Below, one piece after another: positions 54,048 to 62,468 of a stretch of 64,000 bases of DNA (position 1 is its first letter; every line of letters starts with the position of its first letter). The translations under genes were made by a program, and so were the position numbers. This DNA comes from Epilithonimonas hungarica (GTDB taxonomy: Bacteria; Bacteroidota; Bacteroidia; Flavobacteriales; Weeksellaceae). A model generated the notes under the pieces. That model saw only the letters and a program-made list of their open reading frames with translations, had not been told where the DNA came from and ran no database searches. The DNA lies in NCBI RefSeq assembly GCF_900102265.1, contig NZ_FNBH01000001.1, positions 744,001 to 808,000 of the forward strand, read 5' to 3'.

Positions 54048-55328
54048 TTATTGAAACCTATAATTGGCTTCGGGCAAGATGTTATTTTTCAAAAATTCTT
54101 CATATTCTGGAGAGAGCGTTGCTCTTCCGTAAGTGTTTTTTCCAGACATTCCTCCCAATCTTATCTTATCTTTCCCATATTTTGAATTGAGCTTGTCAAT
54201 TGCCTTCATGATCGGGATATGCTTGTCATCAATATCTTTTTCGAAAAGACTGATCTGTCTTTCATTATCTGGTACAAAATCCGAAACCATAACGCCCGCC
54301 CTCTTATACTGGAATCCATGTTTATAGATGGCTTCAAAGATTGAGTTGGCATATTTTGCTAAGACAATGGATGAGCTACTTGGATTGGGTAAAATGATAG
54401 AAAAACCGTTTTTGTATTCTCCCAGTTCTTTTCGGAATCGGTTGGTTTGAATGAAAACGCTGATCACCTTGCAACAGGAATTTTGTTTCCTTAATTTTTC
54501 GGCACAATATATGGCAAAAGTTTCGATGCGCTCTGCTAATTCTTCTTTTGTGGAAATCATCTGCATAAAGCTCCTGCTTACCATGATCGATCTTTTTGGT
54601 GAGGCTTTGTCGAGTTCCAATTGAGGAATTCCCCTCAGTTCATTGATCATTCTTACACCTTGGATTCCCATGACCTTTCTGATCCACATTTCTGGTTTCA
54701 ATAAAAGGTGTGAAGCTTTGTAAACACCATGGTCTACCATTTTGGCACCTAGTTTTCTACCAATTCCCCAAACATCTCCTATATCCAGATCATTTAGAGC
54801 CTCTTCTATTTTTTCTCGGGAATCCATAATGTAAACGCCGTCTGGATATTGTTCTGTGTTCTTTTTCACAATGTGATTGGCTATCTTACAGAGTGTTTTG
54901 GTTGGTGCTACTCCTATACTTGTAGGGAGTTTGAGCTCTGTATCGATTTTTTTCCTGATCTTATTGCAATATTCCTCAAGGTCAAAATATTTGAAGCCGT
55001 GAAAATCCAAGAACAATTCATCAATGCTATAAACCTCGTAAGCATCATCTGGCAAAAAGCTTTTTGCCATTTCCATTACTTGCTGACTGCGGAAATTATA
55101 AAGTTCAAATTTCGCTGAAAATACTTTTACGTCATTCGCAGCAAACAGTTCCCTGTATTTGAAAGCTGGTGCTCCCATTGGCACCCCGAGAGCTTTTGCC
55201 TCATTGCTTCTGGAAACTACACAGCCATCATTATTTGAAAGTACAACAACAGGTTTTCCATCTAGATCGGGGTCCAGTGTTCTTTCGCAGGAAACGAAAA
55301 AATTGTTGCAGTCTAATAAAGCATACAT
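54048..55328 (-). CDS. umuC: Y-family DNA polymerase (UmuC-like)
   Basis: This translesion polymerase has 426 residues. It starts MYALLDCNNFFVSCERTLDP with the first catalytic aspartate. GKPVVVLSNNDGCVVSRSNEAKALG is typical of UmuC, and VYSIDELFLDF carries the second catalytic pair. PTSIGVAPTKTLCKIANH and the little-finger region (SIMVSRSFM ... KISVFIQTNRF type) follow. The end NNILPEANYRFQ is normal. In most Bacteroidota umuC is preceded by umuD; here the upstream 210 bases contain no gene. Confidence 0.93.
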   Translation of the reverse strand: MYALLDCNNFFVSCERTLDPDLDGKPVVVLSNNDGCVVSRSNEAKALGVPMGAPAFKYRELFAANDVKVFSAKFELYNFRSQQVMEMAKSFLPDDAYEVYSIDELFLDFHGFKYFDLEEYCNKIRKKIDTELKLPTSIGVAPTKTLCKIANHIVKKNTEQYPDGVYIMDSREKIEEALNDLDIGDVWGIGRKLGAKMVDHGVYKASHLLLKPEMWIRKVMGIQGVRMINELRGIPQLELDKASPKRSIMVSRSFMQMISTKEELAERIETFAIYCAEKLRKQNSCCKVISVFIQTNRFRKELGEYKNGFSIILPNPSSSSIVLAKYANSIFEAIYKHGFQYKRAGVMVSDFVPDNERQISLFEKDIDDKHIPIMKAIDKLNSKYGKDKIRLGGMSGKNTYGRATLSPEYEEFLKNNILPEANYRFQ

Positions 55329-55352
55329 TATTGAAGATTATAGGATATTGAT

Positions 55353-55360
55353 CAAAGTTA
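55353..55360 (-). promoter_or_regulatory. -7 box (TAACTTTG) for the umuC-like gene
   Basis: A TAnnTTTG match on the minus strand, 24 bases before the ATG. The rest of the 55329-55538 gap is AT-rich with no gene. Confidence 0.45.
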
Positions 55361-55538
55361 TGAAGATAAAGAATAAGAAAGTCTTTGAGTTTTCCACAAT
55401 TTCGTATATAATCTGATGATTTAAATTATGTTAAATGTTTTGTTGTTTTTAATGTGAAATATTTAATTTTTAAGCTTGGTCTGTTAATTATATAAATTAA
55501 ATTATTATTTTAGCTGTATATTTAAAAAAAATAATAAT

Positions 55539-57383
55539 ATGAATTTGAAAACTACTCTTCTTGTAACAGGATTTGCGCTCACCTTTTCTACAATGTATGC
55601 ACAAACCACAGCCCTAGAATCTAAGGCAAGAGATTGGATCTCTAAAAACTCAAATAAAACAGGAACAACTCCTAATGATAACTTTGACTTTAAGTCTTCA
55701 AGAAAAAGTTTATCGGGTGAAACCCTTAGATTTCAACAGACAATCAATGGGATTCCTGTTTATGAAGGTGATATTGCGGTACATTTCAATAAACAAGGGG
55801 AAGTGACCTACGCTACGGATGTGCCTGTTTCAAAAAGATTGAAACAAGTTAATACAACGCCGACATTTAGCAAGGTTGATGCTTTTGAAAAAGCAAAGGT
55901 CGCAGCCGATATCAAAGGAGAGATCACACATCAGGAAAATGATCTTTACATATTTTTGACGGACTCGGGAGAAACAAGATTAGTTCACAGGGTTATTATC
56001 AACTCATACGAGACACCAGGTGATTGGGAAACCATGATAGATGCACATTCTGGGGAAGTGATCAGAGTTCAGGATATTGCCAATTATCATCATAAAGAAA
56101 AACCAAAGAAGAAAACCAAAGAAAAGACCGATGGGTTGAAAGCAGCCGGTACAGCTTATATTTTTGATCCAGATCCACTTTCAAGAGCACACGTAGCCTA
56201 CGGTGGGGACTATGTGGACAATAATGATGCTACAAACGCAAGTTTGGATGCCGCAAGAAGTCTGGTTACTCTTCCGGATATCACGTTTTCAAATGGAGTT
56301 TATAGTTTAAAAAGCAAATATGTACAAGTAGCCGACTTCGAATCTCCTTCTACCGGTCTGTTTACCCAGGCTACACCTGATTTTCTATTCAATAGAAATG
56401 AACAAGGGTTTGAAGCGGTCAATGCATTTTATCATTTGGACAGAAGTATGGCCTATATCAATGAGACATTGGGCATCGATTGTAAATCTACTCTTAACAA
56501 TGGGATACTGCTTTTTGACCCACATGGTTTAAGCGGTGACGACAATTCTCACTTTATCCCAAGTTCACAAAGATTGGCTTTTGGGGAAGGATGTGTAGAT
56601 GATGCCGAAGATGCCGATGTTGTTCTACACGAGTTTGGACATGCTATTCATCATTGGATCACAGGTCTTAAATCTTCCTCTTCGCAAGGTTTGGGAGAAG
56701 GCTCGGGAGATTATTGGGCAATGTCATATAGCAGAAGCTTGAATCAATGGGCGTCATCAGAAGCGCATTATAACTGGATGTTTAGTTGGGATGGTCATAA
56801 TACATGTTGGGCAGGGCGTATAACGAATTATGCACCTAAATATCCTACAGCCAATATTAACAGTTCTTCTGCCATTCACGCAAACGGGCAGATCTGGGCT
56901 ACATCTCTGATGAGGATCTATGATAGAATTGGTAAAGAAAAAACAGATAGGATTTTCCTTGAAGGGCTTGGTATGACCAATTCCTCCTCCAATCAGCAGA
57001 CTGCAGCAGTTGCTGTGAGACAGGCTGCGATAGATATGTTGGGAACTTATGGGTTTACTTGTAATGATGTTAATATTATTACAGAAGAACTCACAACTTC
57101 TGGATATACACTTCCGGCATATCAATGTACAGACTTAGCTGTTGCCGATGTTTCTAAGAACCTCATTTCTATTTATCCTAATCCGGCAACTGAAAGTCTA
57201 ACAGTTTCGATGAACTTCAAAAAGGCAGAAACTGTTGAGATCTATAGTTTGGATGGAAGAAAAGTTTCAGAATCAAGTATTAATTCAAATAATAATGTGA
57301 TCAATGTTTCTAAACTTAATAAAGGTGTTTATTTATTAAAAATAAAAGGAACCGATACCGTTCAGAAATTTATTAAGAATTAA
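55539..57383 (+). CDS. Secreted gluzincin metallopeptidase with FTP propeptide and T9SS domain
   Basis: This is a 614-residue extracellular zinc protease. A signal peptide (MNLKTTLLVTGFALTFSTMYA, then Q) is followed by a fungalysin/thermolysin-type propeptide (about 35-165; LRFQQTINGIPVYEGDIAV). The catalytic domain has HEFGH at 364-368 and the third-ligand glutamate in GEGSGDYWAMS (near 387), so it belongs to the M4/M36-type gluzincins, probably M36-like. The C-terminal T9SS type A sorting domain is at about 535-614 (LISIYPNPATESLTVSM ... GVYLLKIKG). Extracellular degradation of protein is the expected role. It is transcribed alone and ends at a terminator. Confidence 0.88.
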   Translation: MNLKTTLLVTGFALTFSTMYAQTTALESKARDWISKNSNKTGTTPNDNFDFKSSRKSLSGETLRFQQTINGIPVYEGDIAVHFNKQGEVTYATDVPVSKRLKQVNTTPTFSKVDAFEKAKVAADIKGEITHQENDLYIFLTDSGETRLVHRVIINSYETPGDWETMIDAHSGEVIRVQDIANYHHKEKPKKKTKEKTDGLKAAGTAYIFDPDPLSRAHVAYGGDYVDNNDATNASLDAARSLVTLPDITFSNGVYSLKSKYVQVADFESPSTGLFTQATPDFLFNRNEQGFEAVNAFYHLDRSMAYINETLGIDCKSTLNNGILLFDPHGLSGDDNSHFIPSSQRLAFGEGCVDDAEDADVVLHEFGHAIHHWITGLKSSSSQGLGEGSGDYWAMSYSRSLNQWASSEAHYNWMFSWDGHNTCWAGRITNYAPKYPTANINSSSAIHANGQIWATSLMRIYDRIGKEKTDRIFLEGLGMTNSSSNQQTAAVAVRQAAIDMLGTYGFTCNDVNIITEELTTSGYTLPAYQCTDLAVADVSKNLISIYPNPATESLTVSMNFKKAETVEIYSLDGRKVSESSINSNNNVINVSKLNKGVYLLKIKGTDTVQKFIKN

Positions 57384-57406
57384 TAGGATAAATTTCAATA
57401 AAAAAG

Positions 57407-57438
57407 AAAGCAGCGACTATTTGTTCGCTGCTTTTTTT
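57407..57438 (+). terminator. Terminator after the 55539 protease gene
   Basis: Stem AAAGCAGCGA / TCGCTGCTTT with an eight-base loop, followed by T's. Confidence 0.85.
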
Positions 57439-57482
57439 ATTTTTCCTTTTGGTAATACCCAAAAGATATAGGTCTTTTAGTA

Positions 57483-57522
57483 AAAACCTCCGTGTGTTTT
57501 GCTCAAAACGCACGGAGGTTTT
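57483..57522 (-). terminator. Long hairpin, possible terminator of the M28/PDZ gene
   Basis: Stem of 18 bp, AAAACCTCCGTGTGTTTT / AAAACGCACGGAGGTTTT (one G-T pair), with loop GCTC. On the minus strand it is followed by TTTTTA. It is followed at 57527-57544 and 57549-57566 by two related palindrome-like words. Confidence 0.55.
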
Positions 57523-57526
57523 AGTG

Positions 57527-57566
57527 AAAAGACACGTGCGTTTTCATAAAAAGATACGTACGTTTT
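57527..57566. repeat. Two 18-bp palindrome-like repeats
   Basis: AAAAGACACGTGCGTTTT at 57527-57544 and AAAAGATACGTACGTTTT at 57549-57566 differ at two positions. Both share the (A)4..CGTTTT frame with the hairpin at 57483-57522. No gene lies here. Confidence 0.55.
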
Positions 57567-57621
57567 TAAGTGTCCTTGCGAAAGTCCTATTCATCGGCTT
57601 TGTAGAGATGTGTTTTTTTAT

Positions 57622-58884
57622 TTAAAATTTCACATTGAAAACCTTTTCCTCACCATTACGTTTTACCGTTACAGGATGTTCTTCACCAGCATTTATTTTT
57701 GCGAGGCAATCCATATAGGAATAAACTTCTTTCACTTCACATTTTCCGATTCTTGTAAGAGTATCGCCTTGTAGGATCCCTGCATTGGCCGCTGGTCTGT
57801 TATCGATCACACCATCGATCCCCATTCCGTCTTTGCTATCAGCATAATTTGGCATGATTCCCAGGCTTACTTTATATTTTGGGACAGCTTTGGTTGGCGC
57901 AACTTTAGTTTTGGTGAATGGGATTTCCTTTTCATGACCCAAAGCATTTGCCAGATTGAAAACATAGTTTGTAATAATTTTCTGACCCGGATAATTGATC
58001 TTATCCGAATCATCAGTCGGCTTGTGATAATCATTGTGAGTTCCTGTAAAAAGGAAGAGAACAGGAATGTCTTTCAGATAAAAGGAAGTATGATCGCTTG
58101 GACCAACACCAGATTCATCTAAACCTAAATTAATACCTTCCGGTTTATACTTTTTCACTAGATCCGATAGGATAGGAGAGGTTCCAACACCGCCGATAGT
58201 TAGGTCTTTGTTGCTATTGAGGCGCCCGACCATATCCATATTGATCATAAAGATGGTATTGGGGTAGTTTGTTTTGATGGTTTCTGCCAGTTTTTTAGAA
58301 CCCATCAATCCGTCTTCTTCTCCCGAGAATAATGCGAAAACGTAATTCACATTCTCCTTGGTTTTATTTTGCGAGAACATTCTTGCTAATTCCAGTACTG
58401 CTGCAGTTCCGGAAGCGTTGTCATCCGCACCATTATGGATTTGTCCATCGGAATTGGCAAGTGTGGAATTGTGGTGTTCATTAAGTCCAAGATGATCATA
58501 ATGAGCACCGATCACGATGGTTTTTTCAGCTTTATTATTAAGAACGGCTACAACATTTTTGCCTTTTACCGTCGTAGATGTTTTGTCATCATGAGGATTT
58601 AGCTTCACGTTATATTCAAAACCCTGGATGAAAGATTTTCCTTCATAAGGCTTCAATCCCAATTTTTTGAATTCTGCAGAAAGATAATTGGCTGCTTTTG
58701 TTTCACCTTCGGAACCTGTTAGCCTTCCCTGTAATTCATCAGAGGCTAAATAATAAATATGTTTTTTAAGGTTGTCTTCATTGGCTTGTTCAGAAGTTAT
58801 TTTTTTCTGAGAAAAATATAATGCAGAAACTCCGACCAGTGAGAATGTGAATATTTTTTTGAAATCGGTTTTTGATAAAAACAT
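57622..58884 (-). CDS. M28 family zinc aminopeptidase with C-terminal PDZ domain
   Basis: This 420-residue exported metallopeptidase has an N-terminal hydrophobic signal (FTFSLVGVSALYFS). The co-catalytic zinc site has HYDHLG, DDNASGTAAVLELAR, ALFSGEEDGLMGS (Glu-Glu), INMDMVGR and the final His in DHTSFYLKDIPVLFLFTGTH. After residue about 330, a PDZ domain follows (GVIDNRPAANAGILQGDTLTRIG). This M28-PDZ layout is common in Bacteroidota and normally releases N-terminal amino acids from peptides in the periplasm. No T9SS domain is present. It is separated from the preceding lipoprotein gene by a hairpin. Confidence 0.9.
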   Translation of the reverse strand: MFLSKTDFKKIFTFSLVGVSALYFSQKKITSEQANEDNLKKHIYYLASDELQGRLTGSEGETKAANYLSAEFKKLGLKPYEGKSFIQGFEYNVKLNPHDDKTSTTVKGKNVVAVLNNKAEKTIVIGAHYDHLGLNEHHNSTLANSDGQIHNGADDNASGTAAVLELARMFSQNKTKENVNYVFALFSGEEDGLMGSKKLAETIKTNYPNTIFMINMDMVGRLNSNKDLTIGGVGTSPILSDLVKKYKPEGINLGLDESGVGPSDHTSFYLKDIPVLFLFTGTHNDYHKPTDDSDKINYPGQKIITNYVFNLANALGHEKEIPFTKTKVAPTKAVPKYKVSLGIMPNYADSKDGMGIDGVIDNRPAANAGILQGDTLTRIGKCEVKEVYSYMDCLAKINAGEEHPVTVKRNGEEKVFNVKF

Positions 58885-58929
58885 CGCGTCTAATTTTTAT
58901 TGAGAACAAATCTAAATTTTTTTGTCAAG

Positions 58930-58960
58930 ATAAAAAAATAAGCCTTATTGTAAGGCTTAT
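58930..58960 (-). terminator. Terminator of the 58980 lipoprotein gene
   Basis: Stem ATAAGCCTTA / TAAGGCTTAT with a three-base loop. T run on the minus strand (A run at 58932-58937). Confidence 0.8.
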
Positions 58961-58979
58961 GATTTTTGTTATGATAAAT

Positions 58980-59648
58980 TTATTTTAGGTTATAGCTTAC
59001 AAGCCTTTCTTCAAAATTATATGTATCCCTTACGGAGTGACTGACATGTTTTACTAATCCAATTCCATCTGTGTAGTTTCTCTCTACAATTTTTGGAATT
59101 AAATCAGGATTTTGCTCATTGGGTGTAAATTGTCCTTTAAAAGGATAAACTTTATAGGATTTATCATCAATCGTTAGGGTGGTTTCTGGATATAATTTAT
59201 ATATCAGACTCCCATATTCATTGTAACCATTGTCGGGAAAAGTTAGAGAATAATCCTTACCAGGATGTTTTATATATTCATTCACATCTGACGAATTTCC
59301 TTGGTCAAAATTAACAGAACTTAAATAAACTAAATGGCCAGCATTATTCACTCTCCAATATTCAATATAATCAGAATAAAATTGTGTTCTATTGCTATGC
59401 GTTATTTTGTAATATTTCTTGTTCTTTAAAGTTTCTTGACTGATTATTTTTACAGTGTCAATTTGACCATTAAATTTGAATTCAGATGTAAAATCTTGTC
59501 TGTCATAAGTTTTGTAAACCCACTCATTTCCTACTTTCAGATTAAAGAATGGCGTTTCCTGAGTTGTTTCTTCTATTGTATCTTCACTTCGTGAACATGA
59601 GAGTAGAAAAATAGATAAGGCCAAAACTGCCATAAGATTTGTTTTCAT
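58980..59648 (-). CDS. Lipoprotein of unknown function
   Basis: This 222-residue protein has a lipoprotein signal peptide (KTNLMAVLALSIFLLSC, lipobox LLSC) followed by SRSEDTIEETTQETP. The mature part is beta-rich, with FFNLKVGNEWVYKTYDRQDF, a stretch rich in Tyr and Asn, and GLVKHVSHSVRDTYNFEERLVSYNL at the end. The start 'LKVGNEWVYK' is reminiscent of Bacteroidota proteins with a 'G(N/D)xWVY' opening, but no family is assigned. It lies between two peptidase genes and may be an accessory envelope lipoprotein. Function is unknown. Confidence 0.7.
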   Translation of the reverse strand: MKTNLMAVLALSIFLLSCSRSEDTIEETTQETPFFNLKVGNEWVYKTYDRQDFTSEFKFNGQIDTVKIISQETLKNKKYYKITHSNRTQFYSDYIEYWRVNNAGHLVYLSSVNFDQGNSSDVNEYIKHPGKDYSLTFPDNGYNEYGSLIYKLYPETTLTIDDKSYKVYPFKGQFTPNEQNPDLIPKIVERNYTDGIGLVKHVSHSVRDTYNFEERLVSYNLK

Positions 59649-59762
59649 AATATTAATTTTTAGAATTTAACATCTAACGTTAATATTTGATAAATTATTT
59701 CATAAAAACAAAAAAAACCTAATAAATTCATTAAGATTGACATTTTTATTCAAATTTTTTGT

Positions 59763-60947
59763 TTATTCTACAATAATTTTTTTGGTAATCCGTTTATTAT
59801 CGCTTGATATTGTTCCAAGATAAACACCAGGTTTCAAATCGGAAATGTCGATATGATTTATATTCTCTTTGCTTACTAAAATTCGGCTTCCATTCATATC
59901 TGTTATTTCGAATGTGAAGTTTTTTATTGAGTCGTCAATTTTCATGTTCAGAACATTCTTAGTTGGATTTGGATAAAACTCTATAGATTCCAATTTTCTT
60001 GATATTAATGATTCTTCTATCTCTAGAGTTATTGTAGGGGCCACGGCAAAATGTTGAATTGCGCCAACTGCAGATTTTCCAACATTCAATACGTAAACAG
60101 GATCCATGTTCACATAAAGATCGTTTGCAGTGTGAACGTAGGGATTATTATAGCCTCCTTCATATTCCCAATAGCCTGTAATGATCTCCCCGTTTTGCTG
60201 AAAAGGAACATAATCTGTACTTTCCGCAGGGTCAAAATCTACTGCTAATGGAGAATATAATAAAGTGCAGTTTGCTAATTCCTGAACAGCTATGGCTGCA
60301 GCTGAGTTATTGCTGGTTGGGGATGCCTGGTCTCTATCATGGTAAAGTTTGGTATTCGCTTTTGTTGCCAATCCGCCAACTTGGTCTAGATTCACGACCA
60401 CTTTGATGTCCATTTTCGGGCTGGTCGCATTTACGATTTGTGAAACATATCTCGAACTCCCCAGAAGACCTTGCTCTTCTCCGGAGAAGTGGATGAACTT
60501 TATAGAATAATCAGTAGGGACGTTTTTCAGTATCCTTGCGATTTCCAGAATAATGGATGTTCCGCTTCCATTATCGTTGGTTCCGGGGCCATTGATAGAA
60601 TCGAAATGTCCGCATACGATCACGAATTTATTTGGATAAAGTGTTCCTGTTTTTGTGACGATAAGATTTTTGGAAGAGTAACCGCTTGCAGTCCAGGAGT
60701 GTTCAAAAAAATCAGATGTTGTATAGCCAAAGGATGTGTATTTGTTTTTGATCCAGTTAAAGGTATTGGTATTTTGTGTTGTTCCTGTTCTTTTAACACC
60801 CAATGCTTCAAATTCCTGTAAATAAGAATTGATATTGGACTGAGAGACCTTGTTGGCTCTGTCCTGATAAGCTTGGATGAAGGTTTGTGCTCTTATGAAT
60901 TGAAGACTTATAAAAATAATAAAAGAAAGTATAATTCTTTTTGTCAT
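59763..60947 (-). CDS. Secreted M28 family zinc peptidase with T9SS sorting domain
   Basis: This is a 394-residue extracellular peptidase. The signal peptide is MTKRIILSFIIFISLQFIRA, then Q. Zinc-site motifs: VIVCGHFDS, GTNDNGSGTSIILEIAR, IHFSGEEQGLLGSSRY (Glu-Glu), VNLDQVGG and the last histidine in NPYVHTANDLYV. The T9SS type A sorting domain covers the last 80 residues (IEFYPNPTKNVLNMKID ... GVYLGTISSDNKRI). Together with the S8 and M36-like proteases it indicates a secreted proteolytic system. It is transcribed in the direction of the lipoprotein gene, with a gap of 114 bases. Confidence 0.9.
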   Translation of the reverse strand: MTKRIILSFIIFISLQFIRAQTFIQAYQDRANKVSQSNINSYLQEFEALGVKRTGTTQNTNTFNWIKNKYTSFGYTTSDFFEHSWTASGYSSKNLIVTKTGTLYPNKFVIVCGHFDSINGPGTNDNGSGTSIILEIARILKNVPTDYSIKFIHFSGEEQGLLGSSRYVSQIVNATSPKMDIKVVVNLDQVGGLATKANTKLYHDRDQASPTSNNSAAAIAVQELANCTLLYSPLAVDFDPAESTDYVPFQQNGEIITGYWEYEGGYNNPYVHTANDLYVNMDPVYVLNVGKSAVGAIQHFAVAPTITLEIEESLISRKLESIEFYPNPTKNVLNMKIDDSIKNFTFEITDMNGSRILVSKENINHIDISDLKPGVYLGTISSDNKRITKKIIVE

Positions 60948-60970
60948 TGTTGAGGGAGTTTTAGCAAAAA

Positions 60971-60998
60971 TAAAAAATCCCGAGATATTTCTCAGGAT
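60971..60998 (-). terminator. Terminator of the rpmI-rplT unit
   Basis: Stem ATCCCGAG (60977-60984) / CTCAGGAT (60991-60998) with one G-T pair. T run on the minus strand. Confidence 0.8.
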
Positions 60999-61024
60999 TT
61001 TATATTGATAACAAAGATTTGTAA

Positions 61025-61369
61025 TTATTTTACTTGATCTACAACAGCTTTGAAAGCTTCTGGATGATTCATTGCAAGATCTGCAAGAACCTTTCTATTT
61101 AGCTCGATGTTGTTTTTCTTAAGAGCTCCCATGAACTGAGAATAAGATAATCCGTGCTCTCTTGCACCCGCATTGATACGAGTTACCCAAAGGCTTCTGA
61201 AGTTTCTTTTCTTCTCTTTTCTACCACGGTAAGCATATTGCATTGCTTTTTCTACCGCATTTTTAGCTACAGTCCAAACGTTCTTTCTTCTACCGAAAAA
61301 ACCTTTAGCCTGCTTTAATACTTTTTTTCTACGCGCTCTGGACGCTACAGAATTTACTGATCTTGGCAT
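61025..61369 (-). CDS. rplT: 50S ribosomal protein L20
   Basis: This 114-residue early-assembly protein of the large subunit has a highly basic N-terminus ([20 protein letters not shown]), then [21 protein letters not shown], and [20 protein letters not shown]. Length and motifs are normal. It is the last gene of the thrS-infC-rpmI-rplT group, with a 121-base gap after rpmI. Confidence 0.97.
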   Translation of the reverse strand: MPRSVNSVASRARRKKVLKQAKGFFGRRKNVWTVAKNAVEKAMQYAYRGRKEKKRNFRSLWVTRINAGAREHGLSYSQFMGALKKNNIELNRKVLADLAMNHPEAFKAVVDQVK

Positions 61370-61490
61370 AATTTAAATTGTTTTTTTGAAATGTGCGGTA
61401 ATTGTTTCATTACTCTTAGTGGCTCCATTTCAGGGTTAAATTGTTGAATTTGTTTTGAATCCTTATAAACCGAATATAGATTTATAAAAA

Positions 61491-61688
61491 CTACTTAATT
61501 GCTAATTGTCTCAAAACACTCTTAGTGTCCACAGCAGCAACGTAAGAAGTTTGCGTTAGATTTCTCTTCTGCTTAGTTTCTTTCTTTGTCAAGATGTGGC
61601 TTTTGAAAGCATTCTTTCTTTTGATCTTACCAGTTCCGGTAAGAGCAAAACGCTTTTTAGCACCTGATTTCGTTTTTAATTTTGGCAT
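61491..61688 (-). CDS. rpmI: 50S ribosomal protein L35
   Basis: This 65-residue small basic protein reads [20 protein letters not shown] and ends in LRQLAIK, typical of L35. It follows infC after 174 bases, a gap containing a terminator-like hairpin and a good promoter, so rpmI-rplT may also be transcribed independently. Confidence 0.97.
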   Translation of the reverse strand: MPKLKTKSGAKKRFALTGTGKIKRKNAFKSHILTKKETKQKRNLTQTSYVAAVDTKSVLRQLAIK

Positions 61689-61758
61689 TGTTCTGCTTTT
61701 TATAATTTGTTATCAATATTCACTCTCAATTCCTAAACACATTAGAAATAATAGTTTG

Positions 61759-61788
61759 CAAAATTACAAAAAATTTCTGAAACTTGAA
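61759..61788 (-). promoter_or_regulatory. Promoter of rpmI-rplT
   Basis: On the minus strand: TTC (61786-61788), 19-base spacer, TAATTTTG (61759-61766), matching the TAnnTTTG consensus. A leader of about 65 bases precedes rpmI. Confidence 0.55.
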
Positions 61789-61810
61789 CTTTAATAATTA
61801 TATAACAATG

Positions 61811-61839
61811 AAAAAACCTCAAAAAATTAATTCGAGGTT
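61811..61839 (-). terminator. Possible terminator after infC
   Basis: Stem AACCTC / GAGGTT, extended by A/T pairs, with a run of T on the minus strand. It lies between infC and the rpmI promoter. Confidence 0.55.
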
Positions 61840-61862
61840 TATATAATTGAGATCTATCAATG

Positions 61863-62393
61863 TTATTTTGCAGGCTTCTTAGGGCTCATCATCATGATCA
61901 TTCTTTTTCCTTCAAGTTTAGGGAGCTGATCTACTTTTCCTACGTGTTCCAGGTCTTGGGCTAATTTCAAAAGAAGGATTTCCCCCTGATCTTTGAAGAT
62001 GATAGAACGTCCCTTGAAGAAAACATAAGTTTTCAATTTAGAACCTTCTTCCAAGAATTTTTCAGCGTGTTTCTTTTTGAAATCGTAATCATGATCATCG
62101 GTTTGAGGACCAAATCTGATCTCTTTCACAACTACTTTTACCTGCTTGGCCTTCAGTTCTTTTGTCTTTTTCTTTTGCTCGTACAAGAATTTTTTATAAT
62201 CCAGGATACGGGAAATATAAGGTTCTGCCTTATCAGAAATAACGACAAGATCCAACTCTTGCTCTCTTGCTATTTCTAAAGCTTTAGATAAAGGATAAAC
62301 TCCTGGTTCAACGTTCTCTCCCACAAGACGTACTTCTCTTGCACGGATCTTATCGTTGATTTGATGAAGGTCTTCCTGGACTGGGCGTCTCAT
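61863..62393 (-). CDS. infC: Translation initiation factor IF-3
   Basis: This factor binds the 30S subunit and checks the initiator codon. The ATG at 62393 gives 176 residues ([19 protein letters not shown]). The N-domain has [16 protein letters not shown] and [15 protein letters not shown], and the C-domain has [15 protein letters not shown] and [22 protein letters not shown] blocks. The frame stays open upstream, with [11 protein letters not shown] before the ATG, and the ATA at 62426 could be the true non-AUG start, as infC often uses a rare start codon for self-regulation. The end [16 protein letters not shown] is typical. thrS lies 75 bases upstream. Confidence 0.95.
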   Translation of the reverse strand: MRRPVQEDLHQINDKIRAREVRLVGENVEPGVYPLSKALEIAREQELDLVVISDKAEPYISRILDYKKFLYEQKKKTKELKAKQVKVVVKEIRFGPQTDDHDYDFKKKHAEKFLEEGSKLKTYVFFKGRSIIFKDQGEILLLKLAQDLEHVGKVDQLPKLEGKRMIMMMSPKKPAK

Positions 62394-62468
62394 CGGACCT
62401 CTGCTGTTGTTTCTTTTTAGTGCTATGGTTTTAAAATTTTAAAATTAATATTCTTTAATAAGGTTTTG

